A program made the translations under genes and the position numbers. The notes beneath the pieces are model-generated. The model did not search any database, was not told the DNA's origin, and saw nothing but the letters and a program-made list of their open reading frames with translations. Shown piece after piece: positions 9,779-18,334 of a stretch of 64,000 bases of DNA (positions are counted from its first letter, which is position 1; every line of letters begins with the position of its first letter). The DNA is from Mesorhizobium zhangyense (GTDB taxonomy: Bacteria; Pseudomonadota; Alphaproteobacteria; Rhizobiales; Rhizobiaceae), in the NCBI RefSeq assembly GCF_011045115.1, contig NZ_JAAKZG010000006.1, forward strand, positions 124,001 to 188,000, written 5' to 3'.

Positions 9779-10878
9779 TGGGCGTCCTCCAGAGACATGC
9801 TGACCTTCGCGCCGGCCCGCAGAAGCTGCGCACCCTCGGTCACGACGAGATCGCCGTCCTTCAATCCATCGCGGACGATGATCCGGCCGGTCTCGTAGCG
9901 GTCGACGGTGATCGGCGTGAGGCCGGCGGTGTTCGACGCGGCGTCGACGGTCCACACAGCAGGCTTTCCGTTGTCGATCATCATGGCCGACCAGGGGATG
10001 ACGAAAGCCCGTATGCCCGGCACCGGGGCGGTTCCCAGCACCACTTCCCCGAGCGTCATGCGCGCCGGGGTTTGGTCGAGCGCGACCTTGACCTGAACGG
10101 TGCCGGTGGTCGGATCGATCGAGGGCGCGACCTCCCTGACATGGCCGGTCGTCTTGACCTCGGGGTCGGAAAGCAGCCCGATCTGGATCAGCGGGTCTTC
10201 CGGCATATGGGCTACGACCTGTTCCTGAACCTGGAAGACGGCATCGCGCGGACCATCGATGGCAACGATGAAAACGGTCTGCGTCGCCTGCACCACCTGC
10301 CCGACCTCGATATTGCGGGTGCTGACGATGCCGGCTTGCTGGGCTTTCAGCTCCGTGTCGGCGACGCTTTTGCGGGCGATCGAGAGCTGCGCGTTGGCTG
10401 TTTCCAGCGTGCCCTTTGCAACATCGACGGCTTCGGCCGCGTTGTCATAGGTGCTCTTGGTGGTGAAGCCGCCGGCAAGCAGTGATTTCTGCCGCTGGAA
10501 GGCGGCAGTGGATTGCGCAAGCTGTGCCTGCGCGGCGTCGACGCTGGCCTCTGCTGAAGCCACGTCGGAATTCTGCTGCTTGGGATCCAGCCGGGCGAGA
10601 AGCGCGCCGGCCTCGACATGGACGCCGACATCGGCAAGGACTTCCGTAACCTGCCCGCCGACCTCGAAGGAAAGCCTTGCCTCGTTGCGGGCGGTGACCT
10701 GGCCCGCCAGCGCAAAGCGTGGCCGGTAGTCGACCGTCTCGGCCTTGATCGCCTTCACATTGAGTATGGTTTCAGGAATGCTCTGCTTCTGCTCGCTGCA
10801 GCCTTGCAGCAGCATCAGGGCAACGGCAAAGGCGACCGTCGGAAAGAGGCGGCTGCTATCGTCCCCTCGAAGCGCCAT
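9775..10878 (-). CDS. RND efflux periplasmic adaptor (membrane fusion lipoprotein), first of two
   Basis: First gene of the RND operon. The ATG at 10878 is preceded by GCGAGGGA at good spacing, while the longer frame begins at a TTG without a ribosome site. It gives a 367-residue lipoprotein with lipobox LLQGC, then the usual adaptor order: lipoyl half-motif, coiled hairpin rich in Ala/Gln (about residues 85-150), second lipoyl half and beta-barrel. Two different adaptors upstream of one pump is known from some RND operons in alphaproteobacteria; a mixed adaptor is possible. No local regulator is visible in the 280 bp upstream. Confidence 0.9.
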   Translation of the reverse strand: MALRGDDSSRLFPTVAFAVALMLLQGCSEQKQSIPETILNVKAIKAETVDYRPRFALAGQVTARNEARLSFEVGGQVTEVLADVGVHVEAGALLARLDPKQQNSDVASAEASVDAAQAQLAQSTAAFQRQKSLLAGGFTTKSTYDNAAEAVDVAKGTLETANAQLSIARKSVADTELKAQQAGIVSTRNIEVGQVVQATQTVFIVAIDGPRDAVFQVQEQVVAHMPEDPLIQIGLLSDPEVKTTGHVREVAPSIDPTTGTVQVKVALDQTPARMTLGEVVLGTAPVPGIRAFVIPWSAMMIDNGKPAVWTVDAASNTAGLTPITVDRYETGRIIVRDGLKDGDLVVTEGAQLLRAGAKVSMSLEDAQ

Positions 10879-11158
10879 GCAAGTGTCCCTCGCAAATGCT
10901 GTCGCCGTGCACGCTATTCCATCCGAAGATGCCAAGCGATGACTCAAGGTGCCATCATTGTCGGATCAGTGCAACGACGAAAACTGTGCGGGATCAAGGC
11001 GCTACAATCGAAATTCCTAGCCAGCAAAAAGATTCCGGCAGGCGGTTCCCTTACGGGCAGCGTTCCGCCGCATCGCAACAATTTTCTTCGCATTTGCACA
11101 AAACCATGTAAAACCGCGCGCGGGGTGGGAGAGAGTACCCCTAGGGAAGGAGAGGCCG

Positions 11159-12004
11159 ATGAGTGCAACGGCAGAGACAAAAGCGCTGACACCACCGGAT
11201 ATCGCGGACAGGAAAGGCCGGACGCCCATCGTCTGCCTCACCGCCTATACGACACCGGTCGCGCGCATCGTCGACCGTCACTGCGACGTGGTTCTCGTCG
11301 GCGACAGCGTCGGCATGGTCCTACATGGCCTGCCTTCGACGCTCGGCGTGACGCTGGAAATGATGATCCTGCACGGACAGGCCGTGCGACGCGGTGTCGA
11401 GCGCGCGCTTCTGGTGGTCGACATGCCCTTCGGCTCCTACGAGGAAGGCCCGGCGCAGGCGTTCCGCAACGCGGCGCGCCTGATGACGGAAACCGGGTGC
11501 GCGGCGGTGAAGCTGGAAGGCGGCGAGAGCATGGCCGAGACGATCCGCTTCCTCACCGGCCGCGGCATTCCGGTCATGGCCCATGTCGGACTAACACCGC
11601 AGGCCGTCAACACATTCGGTGGCTACAAGGTGCAAGGCCGGGGCGAAGCCGGCGAGCGCATCCTTCGCGATGCGGTTGCCGTTGCCGAGGCGGGTGCGTT
11701 TTCGGTGGTGCTCGAAAAGGTCGTCGAGCCGCTCGCCCGCAAGATCACGCAGACGATCGCCATTCCCACCATCGGCATCGGCGCTTCCGCCGCCTGCGAC
11801 GGGCAGATCCTTGTCGTGGACGACGTGCTCGGGCAGTTCGCGGATTTCCGGCCGAAATTCGTCAAGCGCTATGCCGAACTTGGCCGCGATGCCGAGACCG
11901 CGATCGCAGCCTATGCCGCCGATGTGCGCGAGCACCGCTTTCCGGCAAGCGAACATGTTTTCGGCGACAATCCGAAAGCTATCAAGGGTGGGGCCGCAGC
12001 ATGA
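11159..12004 (+). CDS. panB: 3-methyl-2-oxobutanoate hydroxymethyltransferase
   Basis: First committed enzyme of pantothenate synthesis, transferring a hydroxymethyl group from methylenetetrahydrofolate to 2-oxoisovalerate. The 281-residue protein has the expected [13 protein letters not shown] metal-site region near residues 45-57, GGES and AHVGLTPQ in the middle, and [15 protein letters not shown] near residue 205. The ATG at 11159 follows GGAAGGAG. It overlaps panC by ATGA, so the two are translationally coupled. Length is slightly above the E. coli enzyme because of a short N-terminal extension. Confidence 0.97.
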   Translation: MSATAETKALTPPDIADRKGRTPIVCLTAYTTPVARIVDRHCDVVLVGDSVGMVLHGLPSTLGVTLEMMILHGQAVRRGVERALLVVDMPFGSYEEGPAQAFRNAARLMTETGCAAVKLEGGESMAETIRFLTGRGIPVMAHVGLTPQAVNTFGGYKVQGRGEAGERILRDAVAVAEAGAFSVVLEKVVEPLARKITQTIAIPTIGIGASAACDGQILVVDDVLGQFADFRPKFVKRYAELGRDAETAIAAYAADVREHRFPASEHVFGDNPKAIKGGAAA

Positions 12005-12852
12005 GCGTGCCGATCGTCAGAACGCTTGCCGAACTCCGTTCCACCGTTGCCGGTTGGCGGCGCGAAGGTTTGAAGGTCGGCGTAGTGCCAACCATGGGGG
12101 CGCTGCATGAGGGGCATCTGAGCCTGGTACGCGCGGCGCTTGAACAGGCCGACCGCGTTGTCGTCACGCTGTTCGTCAATCCAAAACAGTTCAACAATCC
12201 CGCCGACCTCGCCGCCTATCCGCGCACCGAGAAAGAAGACGCGGAGAAACTTTCGCCGGTCGGTGCGCATATGCTCTACGTGCCGGATGCGGAAGAAATC
12301 TATCCGGAAGGTTTTTCGACCACCGTCTCGGTGAGCGGTGTCAGCGAGGGATTGTGCGGGGCGCATCGGCCCGGACATTTCGACGGTGTCGCCACCATCG
12401 TCGCCAAGCTGTTCCTGCAGACCGGGGCGGACATGGCTTTCTTCGGCGAAAAGGATTTCCAGCAATTGCATGTCGTGAAGCGCATGGCGCGCGATCTCGA
12501 CATTCCGATCACGATCGTGCCTTGCCCGACCGTGCGCGAGGCCGACGGGCTGGCGCTCTCCTCGCGCAATGTGCGGCTGTCGTCGCAGGATCGCGCAATC
12601 GCTCCGAAACTGGCTCAGGCACTATTCGCAGCGGCGGAAAAGCTTCGTGACGGCAGGCTTGCCAAGCCCGTGCTGGACGAGGCCGTCAAGGCGCTCGAAG
12701 ACGCCGGCTTCCGGGAGGTCGAGTATCTCGAACTTCGGGCCGAGGACAATCTGCAGCCGATAGACAGGCTCGACCGTCCGGCGCGGCTGCTCGCTGCCGT
12801 CTTTCTCCGTGAGGTACGCCTGATCGATAATGTTCCCGCTCAACCGAGCTAG
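12001..12852 (+). CDS. panC: Pantoate--beta-alanine ligase
   Basis: Condenses pantoate with beta-alanine using ATP, the last step of pantothenate synthesis. The start is the ATG at 12001 overlapping the panB stop; the frame is open far upstream but that stretch is antisense or overlaps other genes. The 283-residue product carries the HIGH-type motif in [10 protein letters not shown] (residues 31-40), [27 protein letters not shown] and the SSRNVRLS nucleotide-site loop. Length and motifs are typical. With panB it forms a two-gene operon. Confidence 0.97.
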   Translation: MSVPIVRTLAELRSTVAGWRREGLKVGVVPTMGALHEGHLSLVRAALEQADRVVVTLFVNPKQFNNPADLAAYPRTEKEDAEKLSPVGAHMLYVPDAEEIYPEGFSTTVSVSGVSEGLCGAHRPGHFDGVATIVAKLFLQTGADMAFFGEKDFQQLHVVKRMARDLDIPITIVPCPTVREADGLALSSRNVRLSSQDRAIAPKLAQALFAAAEKLRDGRLAKPVLDEAVKALEDAGFREVEYLELRAEDNLQPIDRLDRPARLLAAVFLREVRLIDNVPAQPS

Positions 12853-12894
12853 ATAAAGCTGCTGATTGTCGGACGAGCCCCCTACACCAAAGAG

Positions 12895-12930
12895 ATGCGT
12901 CACCTACCCGCCGGCAAAGGAATATTCTTC
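12895..12930 (+). repeat. Upstream copy of a duplicated 36-bp element (first mini-substrate gene)
   Basis: 36-bp sequence with 33 matching positions to 13353-13388. It ends 31 bp before the ATG at 12962; the other copy ends 30 bp before the ATG at 13419. The near-constant distance to the start codons suggests a shared promoter or operator, or the footprint of a tandem gene duplication. I could not match it to a known sigma-factor consensus. Confidence 0.7.
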
Positions 12931-12961
12931 CCGTGTGGCTTGAACATCATGGGGGTTTATC

Positions 12962-13228
12962 ATGCATAGCATTCGATCAACCGTCTGCGCGGCAGCACTC
13001 TGCCTTATGGCAATATCTCCGGCATCCGCTCTGACGATCGACCTCGGCATCATCAAGATCGATCTGGGCGGTGGTGGCTATGGCGGTGGCGGCGGCGGTG
13101 GTGGAACGAGCTATGGTGTTCCCGGCCCGCTTGCCGGCGTCGGCCTCCCGGTTTTGGCTGCATATGGCGGCTATATCTGGCTGAGGAAGCGCAACCGTCG
13201 CGGCAAAGACGGCAAGGGCCAGGAATAA
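12962..13228 (+). CDS. Small secreted Gly-rich protein with C-terminal sorting-like signal (putative exosortase substrate 1)
   Basis: An 88-residue protein not assignable to a named family. It has a cleavable signal peptide (about residues 1-23, ending SPASA), a very short Gly-rich middle with eight consecutive glycines, then a tripartite C-terminus: VPGPLAGVGLP (53-63), a hydrophobic span to about residue 74, and a basic tail RKRNRR (75-80). That order is the architecture of PEP-CTERM-like sorting signals. The same 11-residue motif recurs in the next gene, and an exosortase-like gene lies just downstream. After processing, the mature peptide would be only about 30 residues. The substrate role is inferred. 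Confidence 0.75.
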   Translation: MHSIRSTVCAAALCLMAISPASALTIDLGIIKIDLGGGGYGGGGGGGGTSYGVPGPLAGVGLPVLAAYGGYIWLRKRNRRGKDGKGQE

Positions 13229-13352
13229 TTCGGCTTTCATCCGGGAGCATCGCTGCGGTGGCCGACACTCAGGCCTTGTGCACCTTCCACGGTGCCGTCT
13301 TGTCTTTGTGATACGCCAAGGCACTCCGGTGAGGCCGAGTTACATCGAACGG

Positions 13353-13388
13353 ATGCCTCACCTACCCGCCGGCAAAGGCATAATCTTC
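13353..13388 (+). repeat. Second copy of the duplicated 36-bp element (second mini-substrate gene)
   Basis: Partner of 12895-12930, 33 of 36 positions identical, placed 30 bp before the ATG at 13419. The block covering CACCTACCCGCCGGCAAAGG is unchanged. The flanking sequences of the two copies differ much more than the copies themselves, which points to selection on this block rather than recent duplication alone. Confidence 0.7.
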
Positions 13389-13418
13389 TGGTCAGTTCCT
13401 TTTTGACGGGGGGTAGCC

Positions 13419-13655
13419 ATGTCAGGCTTCCGATCAGTGCTTTTCGCGGCCGTACTCGGCCTTATGACAGTGGCACCGGCGCTTGCCGAGCAACCACCGG
13501 ATCGTGGCCCCACGCCCGGCCTGGGCTGGGGACCGGGAGGCTCGAAAGGGTATGCGGTGCCGGGACCGTTGGCCGGCGTAGGATTGCCGATCGTTGCGGC
13601 TGTCGGCTGTCTTGTCTGGCTGAGAATGCGCAATCGCAAGAAGAACAAAGAATAG
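13419..13655 (+). CDS. Small secreted protein with C-terminal sorting-like signal (putative exosortase substrate 2)
   Basis: A 78-residue protein built like its upstream neighbour: signal peptide (about residues 1-23, ending PALA), a 22-residue Pro/Gly-rich middle, then VPGPLAGVGLP (47-57), a hydrophobic stretch and the basic tail RNRKKNKE. The 11-residue motif is identical in both proteins while the middles are unrelated, as expected for two substrates of one sorting enzyme. The gene is 33 bp before the exosortase-like gene and probably cotranscribed with it. It has its own copy of the upstream 36-bp element. Function of the mature peptide is unknown. Confidence 0.75.
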   Translation: MSGFRSVLFAAVLGLMTVAPALAEQPPDRGPTPGLGWGPGGSKGYAVPGPLAGVGLPIVAAVGCLVWLRMRNRKKNKE

Positions 13656-13687
13656 CATAATCCGAGCCGTCGACGCGGGGTGGGCAG

Positions 13688-14584
13688 GTGGCAAGATCCG
13701 ATTCCGGCATGGCAGCAGGCGAAGGTGGCCATGCCACGCCTCTGCTTCGGCCGGCCGCTCTTCCGTGGCTCGGGACCGTTACCCTGACACGGCAATCCTT
13801 CTTCGCCGGCATGGTGGTTGTCGGCTTCGCGAACGGCATCAGTGAAAAAGTCTATCGGTCGGTGACCGACAGCGGGTTTGCCGCCGCCATATTCAACACA
13901 TTCGAAATCAGCATCATTCTCTGGGGCGCCTGTTTCGCCGCCCTGGCGATGCTTCTGCGGCCATCCGCCGAGCAGGCTTTTCGGCGCGGCGATGTGCTGG
14001 TGAGTTTGCTCGCCGGCCTCGCGTTCATGGCACCGGTGCCTGCCCTGAGCTGGCTCGGCATCGGCCTGATCGCCGTTCATCTTCGACGCACGGCCAGCGA
14101 CGATACAACCAGGCGCGCCGCGGCGATCGTCTTTGCGCTGACCATTCCCCTGTTCTGGACGCGCCTTGCCTTTGCGGCATTCAGTGGGACGATCCTGCAT
14201 ATCGACGCCAGGCTTGTCGGCTGGATGATCGGAACCGTGCCGGTCGCCAATGTCGTGCCGCTTGCCGACGGTTCCGGGTCGCTATTCATCGCGCCGGCCT
14301 GCTCCTCGCTGGCGAACCTTTCGCTCGTCTTCGTCAGTGCGGCGGCCTTCGTCAATCTGCGCAGCGGACGCTGGACATTGTCTGCAATCGGCTGGACGGC
14401 TGCGAGTGCTGTCGCGGTCGTCGCGATCAACATCACGCGCATCAGCCTGATCGGGCTTTACCCCTGGGAATATGAGCTTCTCCACGGGCCGATCGGCGCC
14501 AGCGTGGCAGGCTGGCTCACATTCGCGGTCATCGCACTCATCGGCTACAACAGGATCGGTTTCGATGCGCCTGTCCGTCGCTAG
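13688..14584 (+). CDS. Exosortase/archaeosortase-like membrane transpeptidase
   Basis: A 298-residue integral membrane protein with about eight hydrophobic segments. The three residues that define exosortases are present in the right order: Cys205 in APACSSLANLSL, Arg251 in NITRISLIG and His266 in YELLHGPIGAS. Spacing (46 and 15 residues) fits the EpsH family, which cleaves substrates at C-terminal sorting signals. I cannot place it in a named Xrt subclass. The start is a GTG at 13688; an ATG at 13709 is an alternative. It follows two small proteins with sorting-like tails and overlaps the next gene by 20 bp. Family call is from motif and context, not alignment. Confidence 0.78.
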   Translation: MARSDSGMAAGEGGHATPLLRPAALPWLGTVTLTRQSFFAGMVVVGFANGISEKVYRSVTDSGFAAAIFNTFEISIILWGACFAALAMLLRPSAEQAFRRGDVLVSLLAGLAFMAPVPALSWLGIGLIAVHLRRTASDDTTRRAAAIVFALTIPLFWTRLAFAAFSGTILHIDARLVGWMIGTVPVANVVPLADGSGSLFIAPACSSLANLSLVFVSAAAFVNLRSGRWTLSAIGWTAASAVAVVAINITRISLIGLYPWEYELLHGPIGASVAGWLTFAVIALIGYNRIGFDAPVRR

Positions 14585-15041
14585 CCTCGCACTGGGATTG
14601 CTGCTCTGCGTCACCGTCGCGGGCAAGGTGGTGAGCCTGGCGCGGACGCCGGATGTCGCTTCCGATGAGGGCGCGGCGGCCGTTGCGCTGATGAACATGC
14701 GCGGCCTTGCCGTTCAACCCTTCAATCCTGTCGGCGCCCCTGCCTGGATCGTGGGAACCCTCGACGATTGCCGCGTGCGCATCGCCGAGGTCGCGCCGGA
14801 GGGCTGGTCGCGCGCCATCGTCGCCCAGCAGGCAACCAACGAGCGGCTGCTTTACGCCTTCGATGGCCGCTTCTACGATCAGCAGCCGGTGACGAACACG
14901 TGGATCGAGAACTATCGCCGCCGGCTAGCCCGCTATATCGGCTTTGACGAGCCAGCCCTGCGCTTGTTTGCCGTGACCGTCGCACCGGCCTGCCCGTCGG
15001 ACATCGTGCGCCCGGAAGATGCCATAGCGCTGACGCAGTGA
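14565..15041 (+). CDS. Small membrane-anchored protein, EpsI-like position next to the exosortase
   Basis: A 158-residue protein with an N-terminal hydrophobic anchor (about residues 4-23) and an otherwise hydrophilic extracytoplasmic part. The ATG at 14565 lies inside the end of the exosortase-like gene (20-bp overlap), so the two are probably translationally coupled; the frame opens upstream but without a better start. EpsI-type partners commonly follow exosortase genes, and this one sits in that place, but I see no clear EpsI signature. It contains two cysteines in the periplasmic part (DDCRVRI and APACPSD). Role is inferred from context only. Confidence 0.65.
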   Translation: MRLSVASLALGLLLCVTVAGKVVSLARTPDVASDEGAAAVALMNMRGLAVQPFNPVGAPAWIVGTLDDCRVRIAEVAPEGWSRAIVAQQATNERLLYAFDGRFYDQQPVTNTWIENYRRRLARYIGFDEPALRLFAVTVAPACPSDIVRPEDAIALTQ

Positions 15042-15059
15042 GCGCCGGCGCTACTTGGC

Positions 15060-15845
15060 TCACGACATGATGAGCCCGCCGTCAACGTTGATGGTCTGGC
15101 CGGTGATGTAGGCTGCGTCCTCGCTGGCGAGGAAGGCGACAAGCCCCGAAACATCGGCGCCGCTGCCGGCGCGGCCCATGGGAATGCCTTTCACCCACTC
15201 GGCCATCAGTTCGCCGGGCTTGTAGTCGCCGAGCAGCTTGCCCCAAGCGTTGTCGTTATAGGCCCACATGTCGGTGTCGATAATGCCGGGGCAGATCGCA
15301 TTGACGGTGATGTTTTCCTTGGCGACTTCCTTGGCGAGGCTCTGGGTGATGCCGACGACGCCGAATTTCGAGGCGGCATAATGCGGCGTATAGATAAAAC
15401 CCTGGCGCGCCTGGCCGGAGGCCGTATTGATCAGCCGACCGCCTTCGCCATGCTTGCGGATGCGGGCGATGGCTTCCTGGCAGCACAGGAACACGCCCTT
15501 GGTGTTGACGGCCAGCACCTTGTCCCACTCGGCTTCGGTCATGTCCTCGATCTTGGCGATGGTGATCACGCCGGCATTCTGGATCGAGATGTCGACGCGG
15601 CCGAATTCGCGCTCGGCGAGATCATAGAGTGCTGCAACCGCCTTGCTGTCGGTCACGTCCATGATTTGGGAGACCACCTTGGCGCCATCCTTGCGCAATG
15701 CGTCGGCGACTTGCTCGACGCGCGCGTCGATGGCGCTGACGACGATGGCCGCACCCTCGTCGGCGAATCGCTTCGCCATGGCAGCGCCGATGCCGCCGCT
15801 CGCGCCTGTTACGACGACGGTCTTTCCTTCAAAGCGTTTCTGCAC
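15060..15845 (-). CDS. SDR-family oxidoreductase (polyol dehydrogenase-like), last gene of operon
   Basis: A classical short-chain dehydrogenase/reductase of 261 residues, NAD(P)-binding TGASGGIG near residue 13, NAG at about 90, catalytic Ser in INTASGQ and YAASK about residue 155. SDRs of this type oxidise sugar alcohols or reduce ketoses. The start is a GTG at 15845 with GGGAGA six bases upstream. It lies 11 bp after another SDR gene and behind an ABC transporter operon, so a catabolic role on the imported sugar or polyol is likely. The exact substrate is not readable. Confidence 0.88.
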   Translation of the reverse strand: MQKRFEGKTVVVTGASGGIGAAMAKRFADEGAAIVVSAIDARVEQVADALRKDGAKVVSQIMDVTDSKAVAALYDLAEREFGRVDISIQNAGVITIAKIEDMTEAEWDKVLAVNTKGVFLCCQEAIARIRKHGEGGRLINTASGQARQGFIYTPHYAASKFGVVGITQSLAKEVAKENITVNAICPGIIDTDMWAYNDNAWGKLLGDYKPGELMAEWVKGIPMGRAGSGADVSGLVAFLASEDAAYITGQTINVDGGLIMS

Positions 15846-15856
15846 TTATTTCTCCC

Positions 15857-16621
15857 TTACCAGCATACGAATCCGCCATCGACGATGAGGTCGATGCCGG
15901 TGACAAACGAGGATGCACGGCTCGCCAGGAACACCGCCGGGCCGACCATCTCGTCGACGCTGGCCATGCGCCCCATCGGCGTGTCGCGCTCGAAAATCTT
16001 CACCTGATCGGCCACTTCCGGCCGACGGTTCATCGGCGTCAGCGTATAGCCGGGGCTGATGACATTGACGCGCAGGCCACGATCGGACCACTCCATGGCA
16101 AGGCTCTTCGACATGTGGATGACGGCGGCCTTGGACGAGTTGTAATGCGCCTGGGTGAGGCCGCGATTGACGATGGAGCCCGACATCGAGGCGATATTGA
16201 TGATCGACCCCTTGCGACGCGGCAGCATCACGCGCGCCTGCGCCTGGCAGGACAGGAACACGCCGTTGACATTGACCTCATAGAGCTTCTGCCACTGCTC
16301 GAGCGGCAGCGTCTCGGCAGGTGCGGCATTGGCGATGCCGGCATTGTTGACGGCGATCGTGAGTGCTCCGAGTTCTTTTTCGACTTGGCTGACTGCCGAG
16401 GCCAGATCGGCTTCGGACGTCACGGTTCCGTTGAGCACCAGCGCCTTGCGGCCGAGTGCCGTAATGCTGTTCGCCGTCTCATCAAGCCCGCCTTTGGAAG
16501 CATGGCCGAAACAGGCGACATCGGCGCCCGCCTCGGCAAGCCCGATGGCGATGCGCTGGCCGATGCCGCTGCCGGCACCTGTGACGAAAGCGATTTCGCC
16601 GGTCAGATCGAAGAGTTCCAC
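15857..16621 (-). CDS. SDR-family oxidoreductase, polyol dehydrogenase-like
   Basis: A 254-residue classical SDR: TGAGSGIG near residue 15, NNAGIAN near 90, the Ser of NIASMSGS and YNSSK near 155, ending FVTGIDLIVDGGFVCW. The start is a GTG at 16621 with GGAG nine bases upstream. It is read in the same direction as the ABC ATPase gene, 186 bp upstream, with a palindromic repeat in between, and is followed 11 bp later by a second SDR. Two different SDRs in one operon could oxidise a polyol and epimerise or reduce an intermediate; this is inference. Confidence 0.88.
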   Translation of the reverse strand: MELFDLTGEIAFVTGAGSGIGQRIAIGLAEAGADVACFGHASKGGLDETANSITALGRKALVLNGTVTSEADLASAVSQVEKELGALTIAVNNAGIANAAPAETLPLEQWQKLYEVNVNGVFLSCQAQARVMLPRRKGSIINIASMSGSIVNRGLTQAHYNSSKAAVIHMSKSLAMEWSDRGLRVNVISPGYTLTPMNRRPEVADQVKIFERDTPMGRMASVDEMVGPAVFLASRASSFVTGIDLIVDGGFVCW

Positions 16622-16760
16622 GGTTATGTCTCCATCCCTCGAAAGACTGCCTGCCCGAATGAGCGGGCGCCAGTTTCTCGGAACTGGCGCCCGGCGCGGT
16701 CGGGTGCTTGGGAGGCTTACCCTGTTGCGCTATGTCTGTGTGGCCTCGGTCTTTGGATTA

Positions 16761-16807
16761 CGCATGTCGTTATCCCAAAACCGCTTTACACTTTTGGGCG
16801 ACATGCG
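16761..16807. repeat. Imperfect palindromic intergenic repeat
   Basis: The left arm CGCATGTCG plus CCCAAAA pairs with TTTTGGG plus CGACATGCG on the right, with a 4-base bulge in the left arm. It sits immediately after the stop of the ABC ATPase gene and before the SDR gene. From memory this resembles a palindrome common between rhizobial genes; that is unverified. It might act as a transcript-stabilising or attenuating stem inside the operon. Confidence 0.6.
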
Positions 16808-18331
16808 TTAGCTCGTCGCCAGTTCCATCACCGCGACATTGTTCGCTTCCGCCCTCGGCAGGATACCACGCTGGCGGCCCCTGCTCAGCACCATGACGCG
16901 GTGCGAGAGGCCGAGCACTTCCTCAAGATCCGAGCTGACCACCACAACTGCCATGCCGGAGCGCGCAAGGTCGGCTATGACGTCATAGATGGCAGCGCGC
17001 GCGCCGACGTCGATGCCGCGCGTCGGCTCGTCGAGGATGAAGATCTTCGGCGGCCGCGCGATCCATTTGGCAATCACCACCTTCTGCTGGTTGCCGCCGG
17101 AAAGCTTGCGCACGGCCTGGTTCGGCTGGCCCTTGACGCCGAGCTTGCGGATGCCGGTTTCGGCGAATTTCTGCACCGCCTTCGGGAACACCCAACCGCC
17201 CGGTGCGACATGGTCGAAATTGCCGAGCGCCAGGTTCTCGCCGATGGTCTGGTCGAGCACGACGCCCTGCCCCTTGCGGTCTTCCGGCACCAGCACGACG
17301 CCGGCCTTGATCGCGGCTGCCGGGCCATCGAGATGCACCGGCTTGCCGGCAACGGTCACCTTGCCGCTGGAGATCGGGTCGGCGCCGGCAATGGCGCGAA
17401 CGAGTTCTGTGCGGCCAGCGCCGATCAGGCCGGCAATGCCGAGGATTTCACCGGCGCGCACGGAGAAGCTGACATCGTTGAAAGTCCGGGCGGGCGAGGA
17501 AAGATTCTCGACCTCGAGCAGCACTTCGGGACGCGGCTCGTCGAGTGTGGGGAACATGCGGTCGACGCTGCGGCCGACCATCTGCTCGACGACCGTGCGG
17601 ACAGGAATATCGCCCTGCTCATGACGAGCGACCACGCGACCATCGCGCATCACGACGATGCGGTCGGCGATCTGCACGATCTCCTCAAGGCGGTGGCTGA
17701 TATAGATGAAGCCCATGCCTTCGGCCTTGAGCTTGCGTATCTGTTCGAACAGAAGCGCCGTTTCGTCGCCGCCAAGGGCAGCCGTCGGCTCATCGAAGAT
17801 CAGGAGCTTGGCATCCAGCGTCAGCGCCTTGGCGATCTCGACCTGCTGCTGGGCAGCGACGCGCAGATCACCAACCTTGGTGTCAGGCGAGACGTTGAGG
17901 CCGAGCCGCCTGAGCTGAGCAGATGCGCGTTCGTTCATCCTGGCGCGGTCGATGGCGCCGCCGCGCGTCAGCATGCGGCCGACGAAGACATTTTCGGCAA
18001 CCGAAAGATCGGGAAGAAGCTTGAGTTCCTGATGGATCATGCCGATGCCGGCATCGATCGCCTGTGCCGGGCTGGCAGGGGAATAGGGCTTCCCCTGCCA
18101 GGTGATCGCGCCGCGGTCTGCGTGCAGCGATCCGGCGATGATGTTGGAAACGGTCGATTTGCCGGCGCCATTCTCACCGAGCAGCGCCACGACCTCGCCC
18201 GGCCTGACATCGAAGCTCGCTTCGGTCAGCACCTGGATCGGCCCGAAACTCTTGCACAGGCCGCGCACGGAAAGCCCCTGATGGGAGCCTTCCTGAGGCA
18301 AGGTTGTCATCGACATCGTTTCGTCCGTCAC
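16808..18331 (-). CDS. Sugar ABC transporter ATP-binding protein (two ATPase domains)
   Basis: A 507-residue ribose-type (RbsA/MglA-like) ATPase with duplicated nucleotide-binding domains. The first has GENGAGKST and LLIFDEPTAAL; the second has a degenerate Walker A region (GLIGAGRTE), as usual in this family, with LSGGNQQKV and FILDEPTRGID. It energises import together with the permease at 19350 and the binding protein at 18335. Start is the GTG at 18331, 3 bp after the binding-protein stop; an in-frame ATG at 18316 is possible. The sugar is unknown. Confidence 0.93.
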   Translation of the reverse strand: MTDETMSMTTLPQEGSHQGLSVRGLCKSFGPIQVLTEASFDVRPGEVVALLGENGAGKSTVSNIIAGSLHADRGAITWQGKPYSPASPAQAIDAGIGMIHQELKLLPDLSVAENVFVGRMLTRGGAIDRARMNERASAQLRRLGLNVSPDTKVGDLRVAAQQQVEIAKALTLDAKLLIFDEPTAALGGDETALLFEQIRKLKAEGMGFIYISHRLEEIVQIADRIVVMRDGRVVARHEQGDIPVRTVVEQMVGRSVDRMFPTLDEPRPEVLLEVENLSSPARTFNDVSFSVRAGEILGIAGLIGAGRTELVRAIAGADPISSGKVTVAGKPVHLDGPAAAIKAGVVLVPEDRKGQGVVLDQTIGENLALGNFDHVAPGGWVFPKAVQKFAETGIRKLGVKGQPNQAVRKLSGGNQQKVVIAKWIARPPKIFILDEPTRGIDVGARAAIYDVIADLARSGMAVVVVSSDLEEVLGLSHRVMVLSRGRQRGILPRAEANNVAVMELATS

Positions 18332-18334
18332 AGC

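Noticed and set aside
10879-11158. Possible riboswitch or attenuator ahead of panB
   Set aside because: The 280-bp gap shows no recognisable aptamer or terminator/antiterminator pair, only a normal ribosome-binding site.
10618-12000. Long in-frame extension upstream of panC
   Set aside because: The stretch overlaps panB in another frame and the adaptor gene on the other strand. panC starts at the ATGA overlap at 12001, which gives the normal length.
13419-13655. Classical PEP-CTERM substrate
   Set aside because: The motif is VPGP-type and not PEP, and the protein is much shorter than PEP-CTERM proteins. It is described as a sorting-like signal of unknown class.
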